From Lachnospiraceae bacterium (lineage in GTDB: Bacteria; Bacillota; Clostridia; Lachnospirales; Lachnospiraceae), in contig JAKSHY010000011.1 in NCBI GenBank assembly GCA_024399135.1, positions 1 through 64,000 on the forward strand: a stretch of DNA of 64,000 nt, written 5' to 3'. A program made the translations under genes and the position numbers. Shown one piece after another: positions 27,850 through 36,614 of this stretch; within the stretch, counting starts at the first letter, position 1, and every line of letters starts with the position of its first letter. The notes under the pieces were generated by a model. The model ran no database searches, was not told the DNA's origin, and worked only from the letters and a program-made list of their open reading frames with translations.

Positions 27850-28215
27850 TTAGGAAGCTTTCCTACACTGAAGTTTATAGATGATTACAATTTCATCATC
27901 AGGAGATACATCTTCGACTGTTATGATGTTATAGATATGTCTGCCAAATATAATCTGGTCTTTATCTTCTGTTGGATCTTCTGGTAACTGACAAATAAAT
28001 TTCACATCACCAGCTTTAATGATGTTATCACCTTCACCGATTACTTCTTCTGAATAATTGAGTTTTACTCCAACACCATTATAATCTTTATAAATCTTTT
28101 TCTGACTAAATGATTTCTCATCGTATTCATCATCAATAAGTTTATGAAGTTTGAGAGGAGCACCAAATTCAGTGAGAAGTTCTTTTGCTGTGTTATATTC
28201 GTCTGTATATGCCAT
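27850..28215 (-). CDS. Head closure / head-tail joining protein
   Basis: The 121-residue beta-rich protein (GVGVKLNYSEEVIGEGDNI; AGDVKFICQLPED; HIYNIITVEDVSPDDEIVI) fits a head-tail stopper fold (SPP1 gp16 or HK97 gp7-like). It lies two bases after the connector gene. Assignment rests mainly on gene order. Confidence 0.55.
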   Translation of the reverse strand: MAYTDEYNTAKELLTEFGAPLKLHKLIDDEYDEKSFSQKKIYKDYNGVGVKLNYSEEVIGEGDNIIKAGDVKFICQLPEDPTEDKDQIIFGRHIYNIITVEDVSPDDEIVIIYKLQCRKAS

Positions 28216-28217
28216 AA

Positions 28218-28934
28218 TTAATCGTCAATCCATATTGCACCGACATTGTATGTCAGTTTTTCAGAATCAGTTCTGTAAAGTCCATCAAGAAGGCTATTCA
28301 GAACTTCATAAATCGTTGAGTATTCAAGAGTTGAATCTTTGTTTTCAAAAAACTCAGTTTCAAGAACATCAACTTTTTTACGTTTAATAGCACCATCTTT
28401 ATTTTTTGTAATAAAGAGAGTGTCCTGAGTTCTTATGAGTTTAGCAGCCTCAACTACTGCTTTTTTAAGGTTGAGAGGAATACCCTCAATGGTATATCCA
28501 TCATCATCAACTAAATCTTTTCTTGGGAATGAAAGGGCCTGTTGTGGAGTACATTTAGTTCCACGATATTTATAAATGTGGTCTACATAATCAGTACCAC
28601 GAATAAGCATCTTTTTAAGTTCATCATCTGAAAGTGCAAGAATATCTTCGTAACCACGTGCGATAGAATACTGTCTTGCAAACTCTAAAGATGCATACGA
28701 GTTTGCATCATCAAGACATTTTCCAGTCTCAACAATCAAATCAATAAAAGGTGTTTCTCCTGTCTTACCATCTGATTCAACAGGAGTATCTTCTGGAACT
28801 GTTGGTTCCTCCGGTTCATCAACAACTGGATCATCTACTGAAGGTTCTGTTGGAACATTTTCAATAGGAGTATCCTCAATTGGAGTATCACCTGGAATTA
28901 CTTCTTCATCAATAATGTCTGACATTTGAAACAC
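28218..28934 (-). CDS. Head-tail connector, DnaT-like family
   Basis: The 238-residue product has an acidic, Pro/Glu/Thr-rich N-terminal 60 residues (IPGDTPIEDTPIENVPTEP) followed by the connector domain from about residue 65: ETGKCLDDANSYASLEFAR, DYVDHIYKYRGTKCTPQQAL, IPLNLKKAVVEAAKLI. This matches a connector family often annotated 'DnaT-like ssDNA-binding protein' in phages, which sits after the capsid gene. The low-complexity N-terminus is unusual and could be a flexible tail. Confidence 0.65.
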   Translation of the reverse strand: MFQMSDIIDEEVIPGDTPIEDTPIENVPTEPSVDDPVVDEPEEPTVPEDTPVESDGKTGETPFIDLIVETGKCLDDANSYASLEFARQYSIARGYEDILALSDDELKKMLIRGTDYVDHIYKYRGTKCTPQQALSFPRKDLVDDDGYTIEGIPLNLKKAVVEAAKLIRTQDTLFITKNKDGAIKRKKVDVLETEFFENKDSTLEYSTIYEVLNSLLDGLYRTDSEKLTYNVGAIWIDD

Positions 28935-28941
28935 CTCTCAA

Positions 28942-29160
28942 TTAAAACTTGCTTTTCTTTTTAGATTCAGCAGGTTTTTCTTCAACCTTTTCTTCTGCTA
29001 CTTCTTCTTTCACAGGTTCAGGTTTCTTTTCTTCTTTTACCAGAGCAGATTTTGAAACAACCCATCCACGTCCTTCAAGGATTTTTACATCCTGTTCCTG
29101 AACATCAATTACAGTTGCTCCATTAGCAATTTCCGGCACACTTCTTGTCATACGTACCAT
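28942..29160 (-). CDS. Small KE-rich head protein
   Basis: The 72-residue product has an N-terminal beta strand segment (MVRMTRSVPEIANGATVIDV) and a C-terminal half of Lys/Glu/Pro repeats (EEKKPEPVKEEVAEEKVEE). Similar short proteins directly follow the major capsid gene in many siphoviruses and may be head-associated. Function is unproven. Confidence 0.55.
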   Translation of the reverse strand: MVRMTRSVPEIANGATVIDVQEQDVKILEGRGWVVSKSALVKEEKKPEPVKEEVAEEKVEEKPAESKKKSKF

Positions 29161-29206
29161 GTACTTCTCCTTTAGGTAGGGGCATTCCTACCCCTACCAT
29201 TCAAGA

Positions 29207-30361
29207 CTACTGGATGAGCAGAGCAACGTTGTCAGAGTTGATTACTTTTGCACCATAAACAACAGAGATTTCCAGTTTTGCTACACCGTGTCCAGTGTAG
29301 ATTGCAAACATGTAAGGAATTCCTGTGAATGGATCAACTGCAACGTATGTTTCTCTTGCTGAATCGCCAACAGATGGGAGGTATGGAGAACGACATCCCA
29401 TAACAACTGCACCACGCTGGAATGCAACTGATGGCATGTATGATGCACCAATTGTCATTGCTGTGTTGTCAGCAATAGCAGCCATTGCACCAGGTTTTCC
29501 GAGTTCGAGAGCACCAGGAGCATCAACACCCTTTGTTACAACGTATTTGTTTGCATCACCTGCAAATGTTACGATGTCACCTTCAAGAACTTTTCCTGAA
29601 CCAGTGTCAACATTTACAGTACGATCTCTTTCTGCAACAGCACCGTTTACGAGGTAACCTGTACCTTCACCTTTTACGTGTGATTTCAGTCCTGCTGAAG
29701 AACGGATGTACATTCCCTGAAGGTTTCCTGTGTATCCTTCACGGAGGAATGCTTCTGTACCTGCTTCATTTACTTTGAAGAGGTTCGACATTTTACCACG
29801 CATATTTGCGAGGGCTACCTGGTTCAGAACGAGCTGACGGTCATCCATAGGACATCCGTTTTCGTCCAGAATAAGGTTGAGCTGTGCGATGTCATCAAGG
29901 TTTCCTGCAACTCCGAAAGGAACTGTACCTACTGTACCGTAAGCACGGTTTGCACCTTTTACGATTTCTGCAGCGAGGTCTGCTTCCATCTGGTTTGTGA
30001 GTTTACGGAATGCATCAGCAATACGCTGTTCCATAATTTTTTCCCACATACCGAAACCTTTGCCTCTTGCAGCAGCTTCAAGTTCACCATCGAGTGGGAT
30101 ATCAATCTTGCGACGATACTGCATTTTTACAGTAACGTAAGGAATATCACCTTCAGCAGGAGCTGCAGTGTCAATATTCCAACCAGTCTGATAATCCTGA
30201 ACGGCACCAGCCTGTGCGAGTGGAACTTTGATTTCATCATGAATTGATGCTGCAGAAATATCTCCGTTCAGATTTACTGCTGAAAGGAAACCTGTCATTT
30301 CACGGTTGGCATAAGGGAAAGCCTTGTAGATTGGATTAATCAAATCTTTCAAAAGAGCCAT
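29207..30361 (-). CDS. Major capsid protein
   Basis: The 384-residue protein follows the scaffold gene and precedes the connector. Segments such as IHDEIKVPLAQAG, VKMQYRRKIDIPLDGELEAA, NGCPMDDRQLVLNQVALANM and the closing YTGHGVAKLEISVVYGAKVIN (split around 360) fit an HK97-fold P22-coat-like capsid protein of gut phages. The ATG at 30361 is chosen because GAGGTGA lies six bases upstream; a GTG three codons earlier is read in frame but falls inside the ribosome site. The stop is TAG with TGA two codons later. Confidence 0.85.
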   Translation of the reverse strand: MALLKDLINPIYKAFPYANREMTGFLSAVNLNGDISAASIHDEIKVPLAQAGAVQDYQTGWNIDTAAPAEGDIPYVTVKMQYRRKIDIPLDGELEAAARGKGFGMWEKIMEQRIADAFRKLTNQMEADLAAEIVKGANRAYGTVGTVPFGVAGNLDDIAQLNLILDENGCPMDDRQLVLNQVALANMRGKMSNLFKVNEAGTEAFLREGYTGNLQGMYIRSSAGLKSHVKGEGTGYLVNGAVAERDRTVNVDTGSGKVLEGDIVTFAGDANKYVVTKGVDAPGALELGKPGAMAAIADNTAMTIGASYMPSVAFQRGAVVMGCRSPYLPSVGDSARETYVAVDPFTGIPYMFAIYTGHGVAKLEISVVYGAKVINSDNVALLIQ

Positions 30362-30382
30362 GTTATTCACCTCTTATTTGGT

Positions 30383-31165
30383 CTAATCGACCAATGTATA
30401 TTTGAGTGCTGCCTCAGCCTGTTCACTAGGTGACAGTCGCTGGAAGTCAGCCCATTTCATTGTGGTTGCTGGAGGTGGGTTATCATTTCCACCGTCTGCT
30501 CCACCACCAGAATTTCCGTTCAATACGAACAGTTTTCCGGCCGAGCTGGAAATAAACTCATCAACAGAAGCCGCAATGTCTTTTCCGTCATCACGAGTAA
30601 TAATGAACTTTCCATCTCCGATAGATTTCTTAGAAAACTTGGAGAAGTTTTCACCAAGAGCCAGCGTTTTAATTGCTTCAAGATTGTTTGAATCGAGATT
30701 CTTTCCTACGATTGCTTTGCTGAAAGCATCTTTGCATTCGTTTTCAAAAGCACTCTTCTCAAGTGTTGTCACCTGACCTGTGAGTTTCTGAATCTTCTTT
30801 TCAAGTTCACCTTTCTGCTGTGCATAAGCGTCAGTTAAAATTTTCTCTTTCTGCTGGAAAGCCAGTTCAAGAGCCTGTGCATTTGAAGAACCGTCATTGA
30901 TTTTTTTGTTAAGTTCTTCGAGGTTTGCATTCAGGGCTTTTTCTTTTTCTGCCCATGCGTTCTTTTCTGCTGTAAAACTGTTGTTCAAAGAGTCATACTT
31001 TTCCTTGATGGCAACTTTTTCTGCCTTAAGGTTTGCCTCATTTGTAACAAGACCGTTTACATCTGAATCGTGAAGAGCCATAAACTTAGAGCTAACTTCA
31101 CTCCACTGTGTCTCATCAAAACCTTCTGGTTTGAGACCATCGAGCTGTTCTTTTGTGATAGCCAT
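30383..31165 (-). CDS. Scaffold protein
   Basis: The 260-residue product is highly charged with a long coiled coil (about residues 40-145: LKAEKVAIKEKYDSLNNSF; EKALNANLEELNKKIND; QKGELEKKIQKLTGQVTTL) and a glycine-rich linker before a C-terminal basic/hydrophobic tail (PATTMKWADFQRLSPSEQAE). This is the layout of phage capsid scaffolds, which lie directly upstream of the capsid gene. The ATG at 31165 follows AAAGGAAG; an upstream TTG in frame has no ribosome site. Confidence 0.8.
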   Translation of the reverse strand: MAITKEQLDGLKPEGFDETQWSEVSSKFMALHDSDVNGLVTNEANLKAEKVAIKEKYDSLNNSFTAEKNAWAEKEKALNANLEELNKKINDGSSNAQALELAFQQKEKILTDAYAQQKGELEKKIQKLTGQVTTLEKSAFENECKDAFSKAIVGKNLDSNNLEAIKTLALGENFSKFSKKSIGDGKFIITRDDGKDIAASVDEFISSSAGKLFVLNGNSGGGADGGNDNPPPATTMKWADFQRLSPSEQAEAALKYTLVD

Positions 31166-31236
31166 TAATACTTCCTTTGGGTTCAACTTCTGTTGGTCTA
31201 CTTCTGTAGGCTAGAAACCCATTTTCTTAATGACCA

Positions 31237-31265
31237 AAATAAAACTTGAGAAAAAATAGGTTAAA
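31237..31265 (-). promoter_or_regulatory. Late promoter, TTTAACCT class
   Basis: Minus-strand TTTAAC (31265-31260) with TTATTT 17 bases later (31242-31237). It lies directly after the terminator that follows the minor head gene and starts the scaffold-capsid unit. Confidence 0.5.
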
Positions 31266-31268
31266 CTG

Positions 31269-31300
31269 ATAAAAAAAAAGACGGCCCGAAAGCCGTCTAA
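31269..31300 (-). terminator. Leftward intrinsic terminator after the minor head gene
   Basis: On the minus strand AGACGGC/GCCGTCT with a six-base loop is followed by nine T residues (31279-31271). It ends the terminase-portal-minor head unit, two bases after the TAA at 31302. Confidence 0.85.
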
Positions 31301-31301
31301 T

Positions 31302-32213
31302 TTATTCATATAAGTCTTTTAATTTGATTTTTCTTCCGTCATTCACAAAATCTGTAATTTCCAGTTCTCCTGATTTCCATAAATCAAAACGTTTTCTACC
31401 AAGAACATCCAACTGGTCTTCTTCATCTAGGTTCTCAACCCAACTACTAAAAGAATCCCAATCAGGCTCTGCTTCTTCCTGGATAAAACTTATTGTTGAA
31501 CAACGGCATTTATAATGAACCGGAATAAAAGGAACTGTTGAAATATCTTTGTATACAGTTCCATTGAGTTCTGCACATAATTCACAGGTTCTTGAGTCAA
31601 GAATTGAACACCACTTATAACCTGTAAAGATTTTCTTATTTTCTTTCTATATCTGTCTTTGGGCTACTTTTACAAATGACTGAACCATTTCTTGTGTTTC
31701 AGTAGAAATTGACCGTTTTATTGAATCAAGTGGCTTTTCAATATTTTCAACTAACTGATCTCCACCATATCCCCAGAAAACTCCGGTGTTAAGGCTATTT
31801 TTTACGGTGTTGTTTAATTTTTGTTTCATACTTGAAGCAAAAGATTTAATTGTATTGGTAGTGGAATACGGAATAAGAGATATATTTTTATCCAATTTCT
31901 CTGGAATAACCACATTTAGTGCATAGACACCTAAAATTAAAGCAGCATACCAATTGCTTTCTTTTTCAGAAATTGACGTTGCCACCATTTTCATATGAGT
32001 TTCGTATTCATCAATGTAATCTGCAATCAATTCCTCAAGTTCTGCAAGGTATTCATTAGCATTTCTGACAGAATGAATGCTTTTAATCGACTTTAATCGT
32101 TCTTCGATTTCAATTATCAACTCTTCGAGGTCTGAGATTGCAATCTCAGACTCGTAATTTGAGTAAAAGATAGACTTTATTTGATGAAGAAGAAGTTCGT
32201 CAAAGTAATCCAT
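31302..32213 (-). pseudogene. Mu gpF-like minor head protein with in-frame TAG
   Basis: Residues 1-188 (to VAQRQI) are helical and include a conserved-looking NTVKNSLNTGVFWGYGGDQL. A TAG at 31647-31649 then interrupts the frame, and in exactly the same frame translation resumes KENKKIFTGYKWCSILDSRTCELCAELNG (here split by position) with a downstream VHYKCRCS. The WxxxxDxRTCxxC...HxxCRC layout is the hallmark of the Mu gpF / SPP1 gp7 C-terminal domain, so both halves belong to one 303-residue protein. No start codon with a ribosome site precedes the second half. Either readthrough or suppression of TAG, or a nonsense mutation, is implied. Confidence 0.75.
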
Positions 32214-32216
32214 TCA

Positions 32217-33824
32217 CTACACCTTGTTTTTTTCACCGTTTTTTGATTCTTTGAATTCAAGTTTATGAGTTTCAGGATCTAAAAGCTGTTTATCTTCAAC
32301 CTCTTTGTTTGTAGGGAGTTTCTTACCTCTTACTTTCTTCACTTTGTTATCAGCCTTGAATTTTGCATAGGCTTCATTTACTTCTGAAGGTGTAAGACCA
32401 GCATTTTCGAGATCAAGCAGATAAACGATATCTTCATAACTCATGTTTGGATCAATAAGTTCACCTCTCATCATCATTCTGTAAAGAACGATAAGTGGAA
32501 CTTTACCGATAGAGAACAGATTAACCATAGCATTAAGAGCATTAGCATCGAATCCCTGAGTTTCGTAATCAGTATTCAGTTCATACTTACAAACTGCTTT
32601 CACTCCCATAAACTCAGCAACAATACCGAGAACTTTAGCCAGACAGTTGCTCATATTGTGAGCAAATGTAGCCAGCTTGGCATTTTCACCTGCACGGTGA
32701 ATATTTGCTGATTCTGCAGTTTCAGAAATACCTTTTTCAGGAGTGATGATTCTGGATCCAAGAACAACCATCTGAAGTTCTGATTTATCAAGTGCAGTTT
32801 CAACGTGTGTAAGACCTTCTCCGGCATAACACAGTGTAAATACTTTTGCATTTTCATTAGGGAACATCAGGAAGTTATCAGCACCAAGGTAAATAGGCTG
32901 AATATTCTTGTTTTTATCTACTTCAGGTTCTTCACCAGTAACAACACCAGTTGGAATTGTTGTAAGGTGTACACCATTTTCATAGTCTGCAGTTTTCTTG
33001 AAGTGTGAAATGTTTACATCTGCAATATCCTTGAGCATTGGTTTGTCAGGAGTATTTCCAGGAGCAAATACAAAAGGAATGTAATGAATTTTGCCGTGAT
33101 TTACTTTGATTGGAATTTCATATTCGATGAAAGTCTTTTCAGTATCAGGTTTATAAAGACGCTGTTTATAAATTCCGTCTTCAATAAGCAGAACTCGATA
33201 CTGATATGCAAGTGTATGAGCAAAAGGATTGTCCTTTACGTTCATTTCAACCTGTTCACGAAGAACAATCATTGTCGGAACTTTAGTCCCTTTTATAAGT
33301 TCAAAACGCCAGTTGATAATATTTTCTGCTTTGTAGAAAGTTACATAAGGTCTAACACCGAGTTTTTCAGCACCTGCAACGTTCAAATTATCAGAAGCTG
33401 GTGGATAATCTACAAGATAACCACCGAAATTGGTCTGCATGATATCGTAAACTGTATCAGAAGCGAACTGATACATATTGTCACCTTCACGATTTACGTT
33501 TTCCATGAATTCAACAAGTTTCTCTGGAATTGTTGCAACAGGAGCACGTCTGAAAATCATACCGTGAGTGCCTTCAAGAGTCTGGTCAACATAATTTACA
33601 AAAGCAGGTCTTGAAATATATGACTTATAACGTTCGTCAGTCATCCCAATTGCTCTAGGAAGATATGTTTCTCCTGCAGCCTTAATGGCATCGCCACCTT
33701 CTACACAGTCACGAATAAGTTTCCACTGTGCCTTACGTTTGCGATACTCAGGATGTTCTTCCTGAAAAGCAAATTTGTATTTGTTCTGATTTGTAAGAGT
33801 TCCCTCGATAACACGTCCTGCCAT
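32217..33824 (-). CDS. Portal protein, DUF4055-like
   Basis: The 535-residue product has the features of DUF4055 portals: SRPAFVNYVDQTLEGTHGM near residue 80, MYQFASDTVYDIMQTNFGGY near 135, GKIHYIPFVFAPGN near 245 and SISETAESANIHRAGENAKL-like helix segments near 345 (ETAESANIHRAGENA). It lies between terminase and minor head genes. The ATG at 33824 is preferred because GGGAG lies upstream; it starts two bases from the terminase stop. The stop is TAG immediately followed by TGA. Confidence 0.85.
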   Translation of the reverse strand: MAGRVIEGTLTNQNKYKFAFQEEHPEYRKRKAQWKLIRDCVEGGDAIKAAGETYLPRAIGMTDERYKSYISRPAFVNYVDQTLEGTHGMIFRRAPVATIPEKLVEFMENVNREGDNMYQFASDTVYDIMQTNFGGYLVDYPPASDNLNVAGAEKLGVRPYVTFYKAENIINWRFELIKGTKVPTMIVLREQVEMNVKDNPFAHTLAYQYRVLLIEDGIYKQRLYKPDTEKTFIEYEIPIKVNHGKIHYIPFVFAPGNTPDKPMLKDIADVNISHFKKTADYENGVHLTTIPTGVVTGEEPEVDKNKNIQPIYLGADNFLMFPNENAKVFTLCYAGEGLTHVETALDKSELQMVVLGSRIITPEKGISETAESANIHRAGENAKLATFAHNMSNCLAKVLGIVAEFMGVKAVCKYELNTDYETQGFDANALNAMVNLFSIGKVPLIVLYRMMMRGELIDPNMSYEDIVYLLDLENAGLTPSEVNEAYAKFKADNKVKKVRGKKLPTNKEVEDKQLLDPETHKLEFKESKNGEKNKV

Positions 33825-33825
33825 T

Positions 33826-35118
33826 TTATACTCCCATGACATCTGGACGGTAAACTCTTGAACTGCTTCCTTTTACCGGATAGCGATAAGTCAAGAAATA
33901 AGCCGCAGCGTCACTAATATGGTCCAGCCCACCTGATTTGTCGGTGTCACTAGAGTTGTTGTCTTTATATGAGTAACCGTCAAAGGCTTTTCTAAGCTCT
34001 GGACAGGTTCCTTTTGCGATATATGCACGTCTCTGACCTAATGCGTTACAGAAAGCATTGTTTACAGAGTTGAATTTATCTCTGATCTTGTAAGGTGCAT
34101 AAGGAGCCATAACGTGGAATCCTGCATCTGCAAGAATTGTGAGATCAGTTACACCAATTGGAGCAGAACTCTGACGTTTCTTTCCTGTAGGGTCTGGATA
34201 AACCCAAACTTCTGCAGCAGGATACTTTTCCTTAATCATGTCTGCCATGTACTGTGTATTTGAGTTTGGAAGTACGAACTCATCAAAGAAGTAAGCACAT
34301 TTTCCAAGGTCTTTATTGTCAGGGTCGTATTCCATAACTGCGATAGCTGCTGTCATAGGATTTACGTTGAAGTCCATACCAACGTGGATTTCACTAAGGC
34401 CCCATTTCGGGTCTTTTTCACAAGAGTTAAGTTCTTTATCAAAACTTTCATAAACTCTGTTAGAAAGAGATTCAAAACTTGCTTCAAATTCCTGCTTGAA
34501 CTTTTTAGGTGGCATTTCCTTGCGTTTCTGTTCAAGTTCTTCATCAGTAATCTGACCACCTTCTCTTGAAACGTATTCAAAGAAAGCCCACTGATCAGGC
34601 ATTTTCTGATAGTTCATTGCAAGGTCATAAAACCAGTTGTAACCACGAGGTGTTGAAATAAAGAGTGTCTCTCCATCGTGATGTTTATCAGCAAGAGCAG
34701 GAGCAATATAGTCGTATGCTTCCTTACTGCAGAGTGCTGCTTCATCCATTACCAGAAAATCAATACCAGTACCAACCAAGTGGTCAGGTTCCTCTGCCGA
34801 AAAAACCTTAATCTGACATCCGTTGATAAGTTTCATTACCATTCGGGACTCATTTGGTTTTCCTTCAACGTACTGACGAGGCATAAATCTTTTGAGTTTA
34901 TCCCAGAAAATGTTACGGGCCTGATCTTTAGTAGGTGCTACATACCAAATCTCGTAATCACCACGCTGTGTTGCTCTTTTTGAAGTTGCCTTTGTACAGA
35001 TTTTTGCAAGAGCAACATATGTTTTTCCGAAACGTCTTCCACAACAGGCAACGATATTTCTTGTATTACATGAGGCGATAATAGACTGTGCTTCAGAAAG
35101 AATGATTTCCTCAGTCAT
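33826..35118 (-). CDS. terL: Terminase large subunit
   Basis: The 430-residue product is a complete packaging motor. Walker A is CGRRFGKT (residues 26-33), Walker B is IDFLVMDEA (about 119-127), and the C-terminal nuclease domain carries GMDFNVNP (about 245) and further acids at YPDPTG and GLDHISDAAAY. The Walker A with RR before FGK is typical of Terminase_6/3-type phage enzymes. It overlaps the small terminase gene by eight bases and has AGGAG upstream. Confidence 0.95.
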   Translation of the reverse strand: MTEEIILSEAQSIIASCNTRNIVACCGRRFGKTYVALAKICTKATSKRATQRGDYEIWYVAPTKDQARNIFWDKLKRFMPRQYVEGKPNESRMVMKLINGCQIKVFSAEEPDHLVGTGIDFLVMDEAALCSKEAYDYIAPALADKHHDGETLFISTPRGYNWFYDLAMNYQKMPDQWAFFEYVSREGGQITDEELEQKRKEMPPKKFKQEFEASFESLSNRVYESFDKELNSCEKDPKWGLSEIHVGMDFNVNPMTAAIAVMEYDPDNKDLGKCAYFFDEFVLPNSNTQYMADMIKEKYPAAEVWVYPDPTGKKRQSSAPIGVTDLTILADAGFHVMAPYAPYKIRDKFNSVNNAFCNALGQRRAYIAKGTCPELRKAFDGYSYKDNNSSDTDKSGGLDHISDAAAYFLTYRYPVKGSSSRVYRPDVMGV

Positions 35119-35563
35119 ACTTCAGAACTCCTTCTTCGCCTTCAACTTCTACAATGATCTTTCCGGCATCTTCTTCATCCTCATCAGAAGCAGGAACTGG
35201 TAGAGCACTTCTGCGTAAAAGTTCTTTGTTCTGTGTAGGAGTGAGTTTGAATACAATTTCAGGAAATTCCTGTTTTTCTTCTTCTTTTCGAATTCCAGGT
35301 TTTCCAAATCCATAATCCAATGCTGCTTTTGCAGCAGTGATTGCATTCTTTTCGTTTTCAGAATAAAGGCCTATATCTATAAGTCTGTCGAACAGAGCAT
35401 CACCCTTTGTTGTGTAATAAGATTCACCAGTGTTCCTGTCAGTCACTAAAATGCGTTCTCGCATCTTTTTTTTAGAGACATCGTGCATAATTCCTGAAAT
35501 ATCATCTGCAGGAATAAGTGAGGAATTACTATTTATTCTTGATTGCTGTTGAATTAAACCCAT
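35111..35563 (-). CDS. Terminase small subunit
   Basis: The 150-residue protein directly precedes and overlaps terL. It has a central helical region (GDALFDRLIDIGLYSENEKN, AITAAKAALDYGFGKPG) and an acidic C-terminus (ASDEDEEDAGK). The 'AxxxxLDYGxGKP' motif is seen in small terminase or HTH-containing proteins at this position. No Shine-Dalgarno sequence lies before the ATG, and the predicted late-promoter start is only two or three bases upstream, so the mRNA may be leaderless. Confidence 0.7.
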   Translation of the reverse strand: MGLIQQQSRINSNSSLIPADDISGIMHDVSKKKMRERILVTDRNTGESYYTTKGDALFDRLIDIGLYSENEKNAITAAKAALDYGFGKPGIRKEEEKQEFPEIVFKLTPTQNKELLRRSALPVPASDEDEEDAGKIIVEVEGEEGVLKYD

Positions 35564-35571
35564 AATCAGAA

Positions 35572-35600
35572 GATTAAAGGTTGATTTAAGTAAGGTTAAA
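35572..35600 (-). promoter_or_regulatory. Late promoter, TTTAACCT class (start of late operon)
   Basis: Minus-strand TTTAAC (35600-35595) with TTAATC 17 bases later (35577-35572), giving a start near 35565, almost at the TerS ATG (35563). It lies back to back with the CACGAC promoter at 35605. Confidence 0.5.
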
Positions 35601-35604
35601 ATTG

Positions 35605-35632
35605 CACGACTTCTATGAAATTAAGTTATAGA
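35605..35632 (+). promoter_or_regulatory. CACGAC-class promoter, divergent from the late promoter
   Basis: CACGAC (35605-35610) with TATAGA 16 bases later (35627-35632). The predicted start is about 35639, two bases before the ATG at 35641. Confidence 0.55.
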
Positions 35633-35640
35633 ATTTGTGT

Positions 35641-35949
35641 ATGAGTAATGAGATTAGAAACGCACTTGAATACAAATTGTGTCAGATTCAAATGCATATA
35701 AAAGACGTTGAAGCGTTGGTCAGTGATGTGAAAGAGATAATGAATAAATGTACTCTCTCACCAACAATAGACCCTGCGTCAAAAGAAAAAGACAGAGTTT
35801 TCAGACAGGATGAAAGAACACCTCTTATTGATGTAGAAAAGTTGAGTGTAAAAGATTTAATAAAAAAAGATTTTAAGTCTGGTGGCTTTGGTATGTTTAC
35901 ACCACCAGATATTAGTTTCAACGAAATGAAAAACTTAGGAGGTAAATAA
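35641..35949 (+). CDS. Hypothetical protein, 102 aa, probably leaderless
   Basis: The product begins MSNEIRNALEYKLCQIQMHI with a long N-terminal helix (residues 1-40) and a conserved-looking C-terminus (SGGFGMFTPPDISFNEM). I do not recognise a family. The ATG at 35641 lacks an upstream ribosome site; the promoter at 35605 would start the mRNA at the ATG. The stop codon region overlaps the start of the methyltransferase gene, so the two are coupled. Confidence 0.6.
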   Translation: MSNEIRNALEYKLCQIQMHIKDVEALVSDVKEIMNKCTLSPTIDPASKEKDRVFRQDERTPLIDVEKLSVKDLIKKDFKSGGFGMFTPPDISFNEMKNLGGK

Positions 35950-36542
35950 TGGGTAAAGCATACGCAAACAGAAAACCGGAAGCAGAAAGAAATCCTGCAG
36001 ATTATTATCCGACACCTAAGAGTCTTGTATGGGAATTACAGAAAACAGGACTTCTTGAAGGAATAAAAGATGTGTGGGAACCTGCATGTGGCGAAGGAGC
36101 CATATCAGAAGAGCTTAAGAAGTTTGGAATGAATGTAAAGGAATCTGACCTTATAACAACAGGTGAAGACTTCTTTTCATTTATGAATACAGGACCTGAC
36201 TATCCTTTTGATGCTATTATCACCAATCCCCCATTTAGTTGTATGGACAAATTTGTTGAACAGGCAAAACAGTTTGCACCAAAGATATTTATGATTGGAA
36301 AAACAAACTTTCTTGGTGCTCATTCAAGGACAAAGAATAAAACCTGGGAACATCTGAAATACTGCTTTGTTTTTGACAGACAGGTTGAATACAGAACACC
36401 GAAACGAGACGACGGTCATTTTCATGTCGGATGCCTTGTTACATGCTGGTATGTATGGGATATGGAATGGAATGAGGACTACTGCATGATGAAAACCATA
36501 GATGTAAATAAATACGCAACATTAGGAGCATTTAAGGAATAG
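35949..36542 (+). CDS. DNA adenine (N6) methyltransferase-like protein
   Basis: The 197-residue product carries SAM-binding motif I as WEPACGEGAIS (about residues 45-55) and the catalytic motif IV as ITNPPFSCMDKF (about 88-99), the NPPF form of N6-adenine/N4-cytosine methyltransferases. It also has the N-terminal YYPTPKSLVWEL typical of phage Dam-like enzymes. It likely modifies phage DNA against restriction or for regulation. It is the second gene of a short rightward unit ending at a hairpin. Confidence 0.8.
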   Translation: MGKAYANRKPEAERNPADYYPTPKSLVWELQKTGLLEGIKDVWEPACGEGAISEELKKFGMNVKESDLITTGEDFFSFMNTGPDYPFDAIITNPPFSCMDKFVEQAKQFAPKIFMIGKTNFLGAHSRTKNKTWEHLKYCFVFDRQVEYRTPKRDDGHFHVGCLVTCWYVWDMEWNEDYCMMKTIDVNKYATLGAFKE

Positions 36543-36578
36543 TACCCTTGAAAAATTCTGATCCGTAAAAATTTTGAA

Positions 36579-36610
36579 GGCCACCTCACTGTATGGAAAC
36601 AGGGGTGGCC
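36579..36610. terminator. Hairpin between converging genes
   Basis: GGCCACC (36579-36585) pairs with GGTGGCC (36604-36610). It lies between the rightward methyltransferase and the leftward DUF4406 gene. The T-rich side is on the minus strand (CAAAATTTTT), so it can act in at least the leftward direction. Confidence 0.55.
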
Positions 36611-36614
36611 CTAA

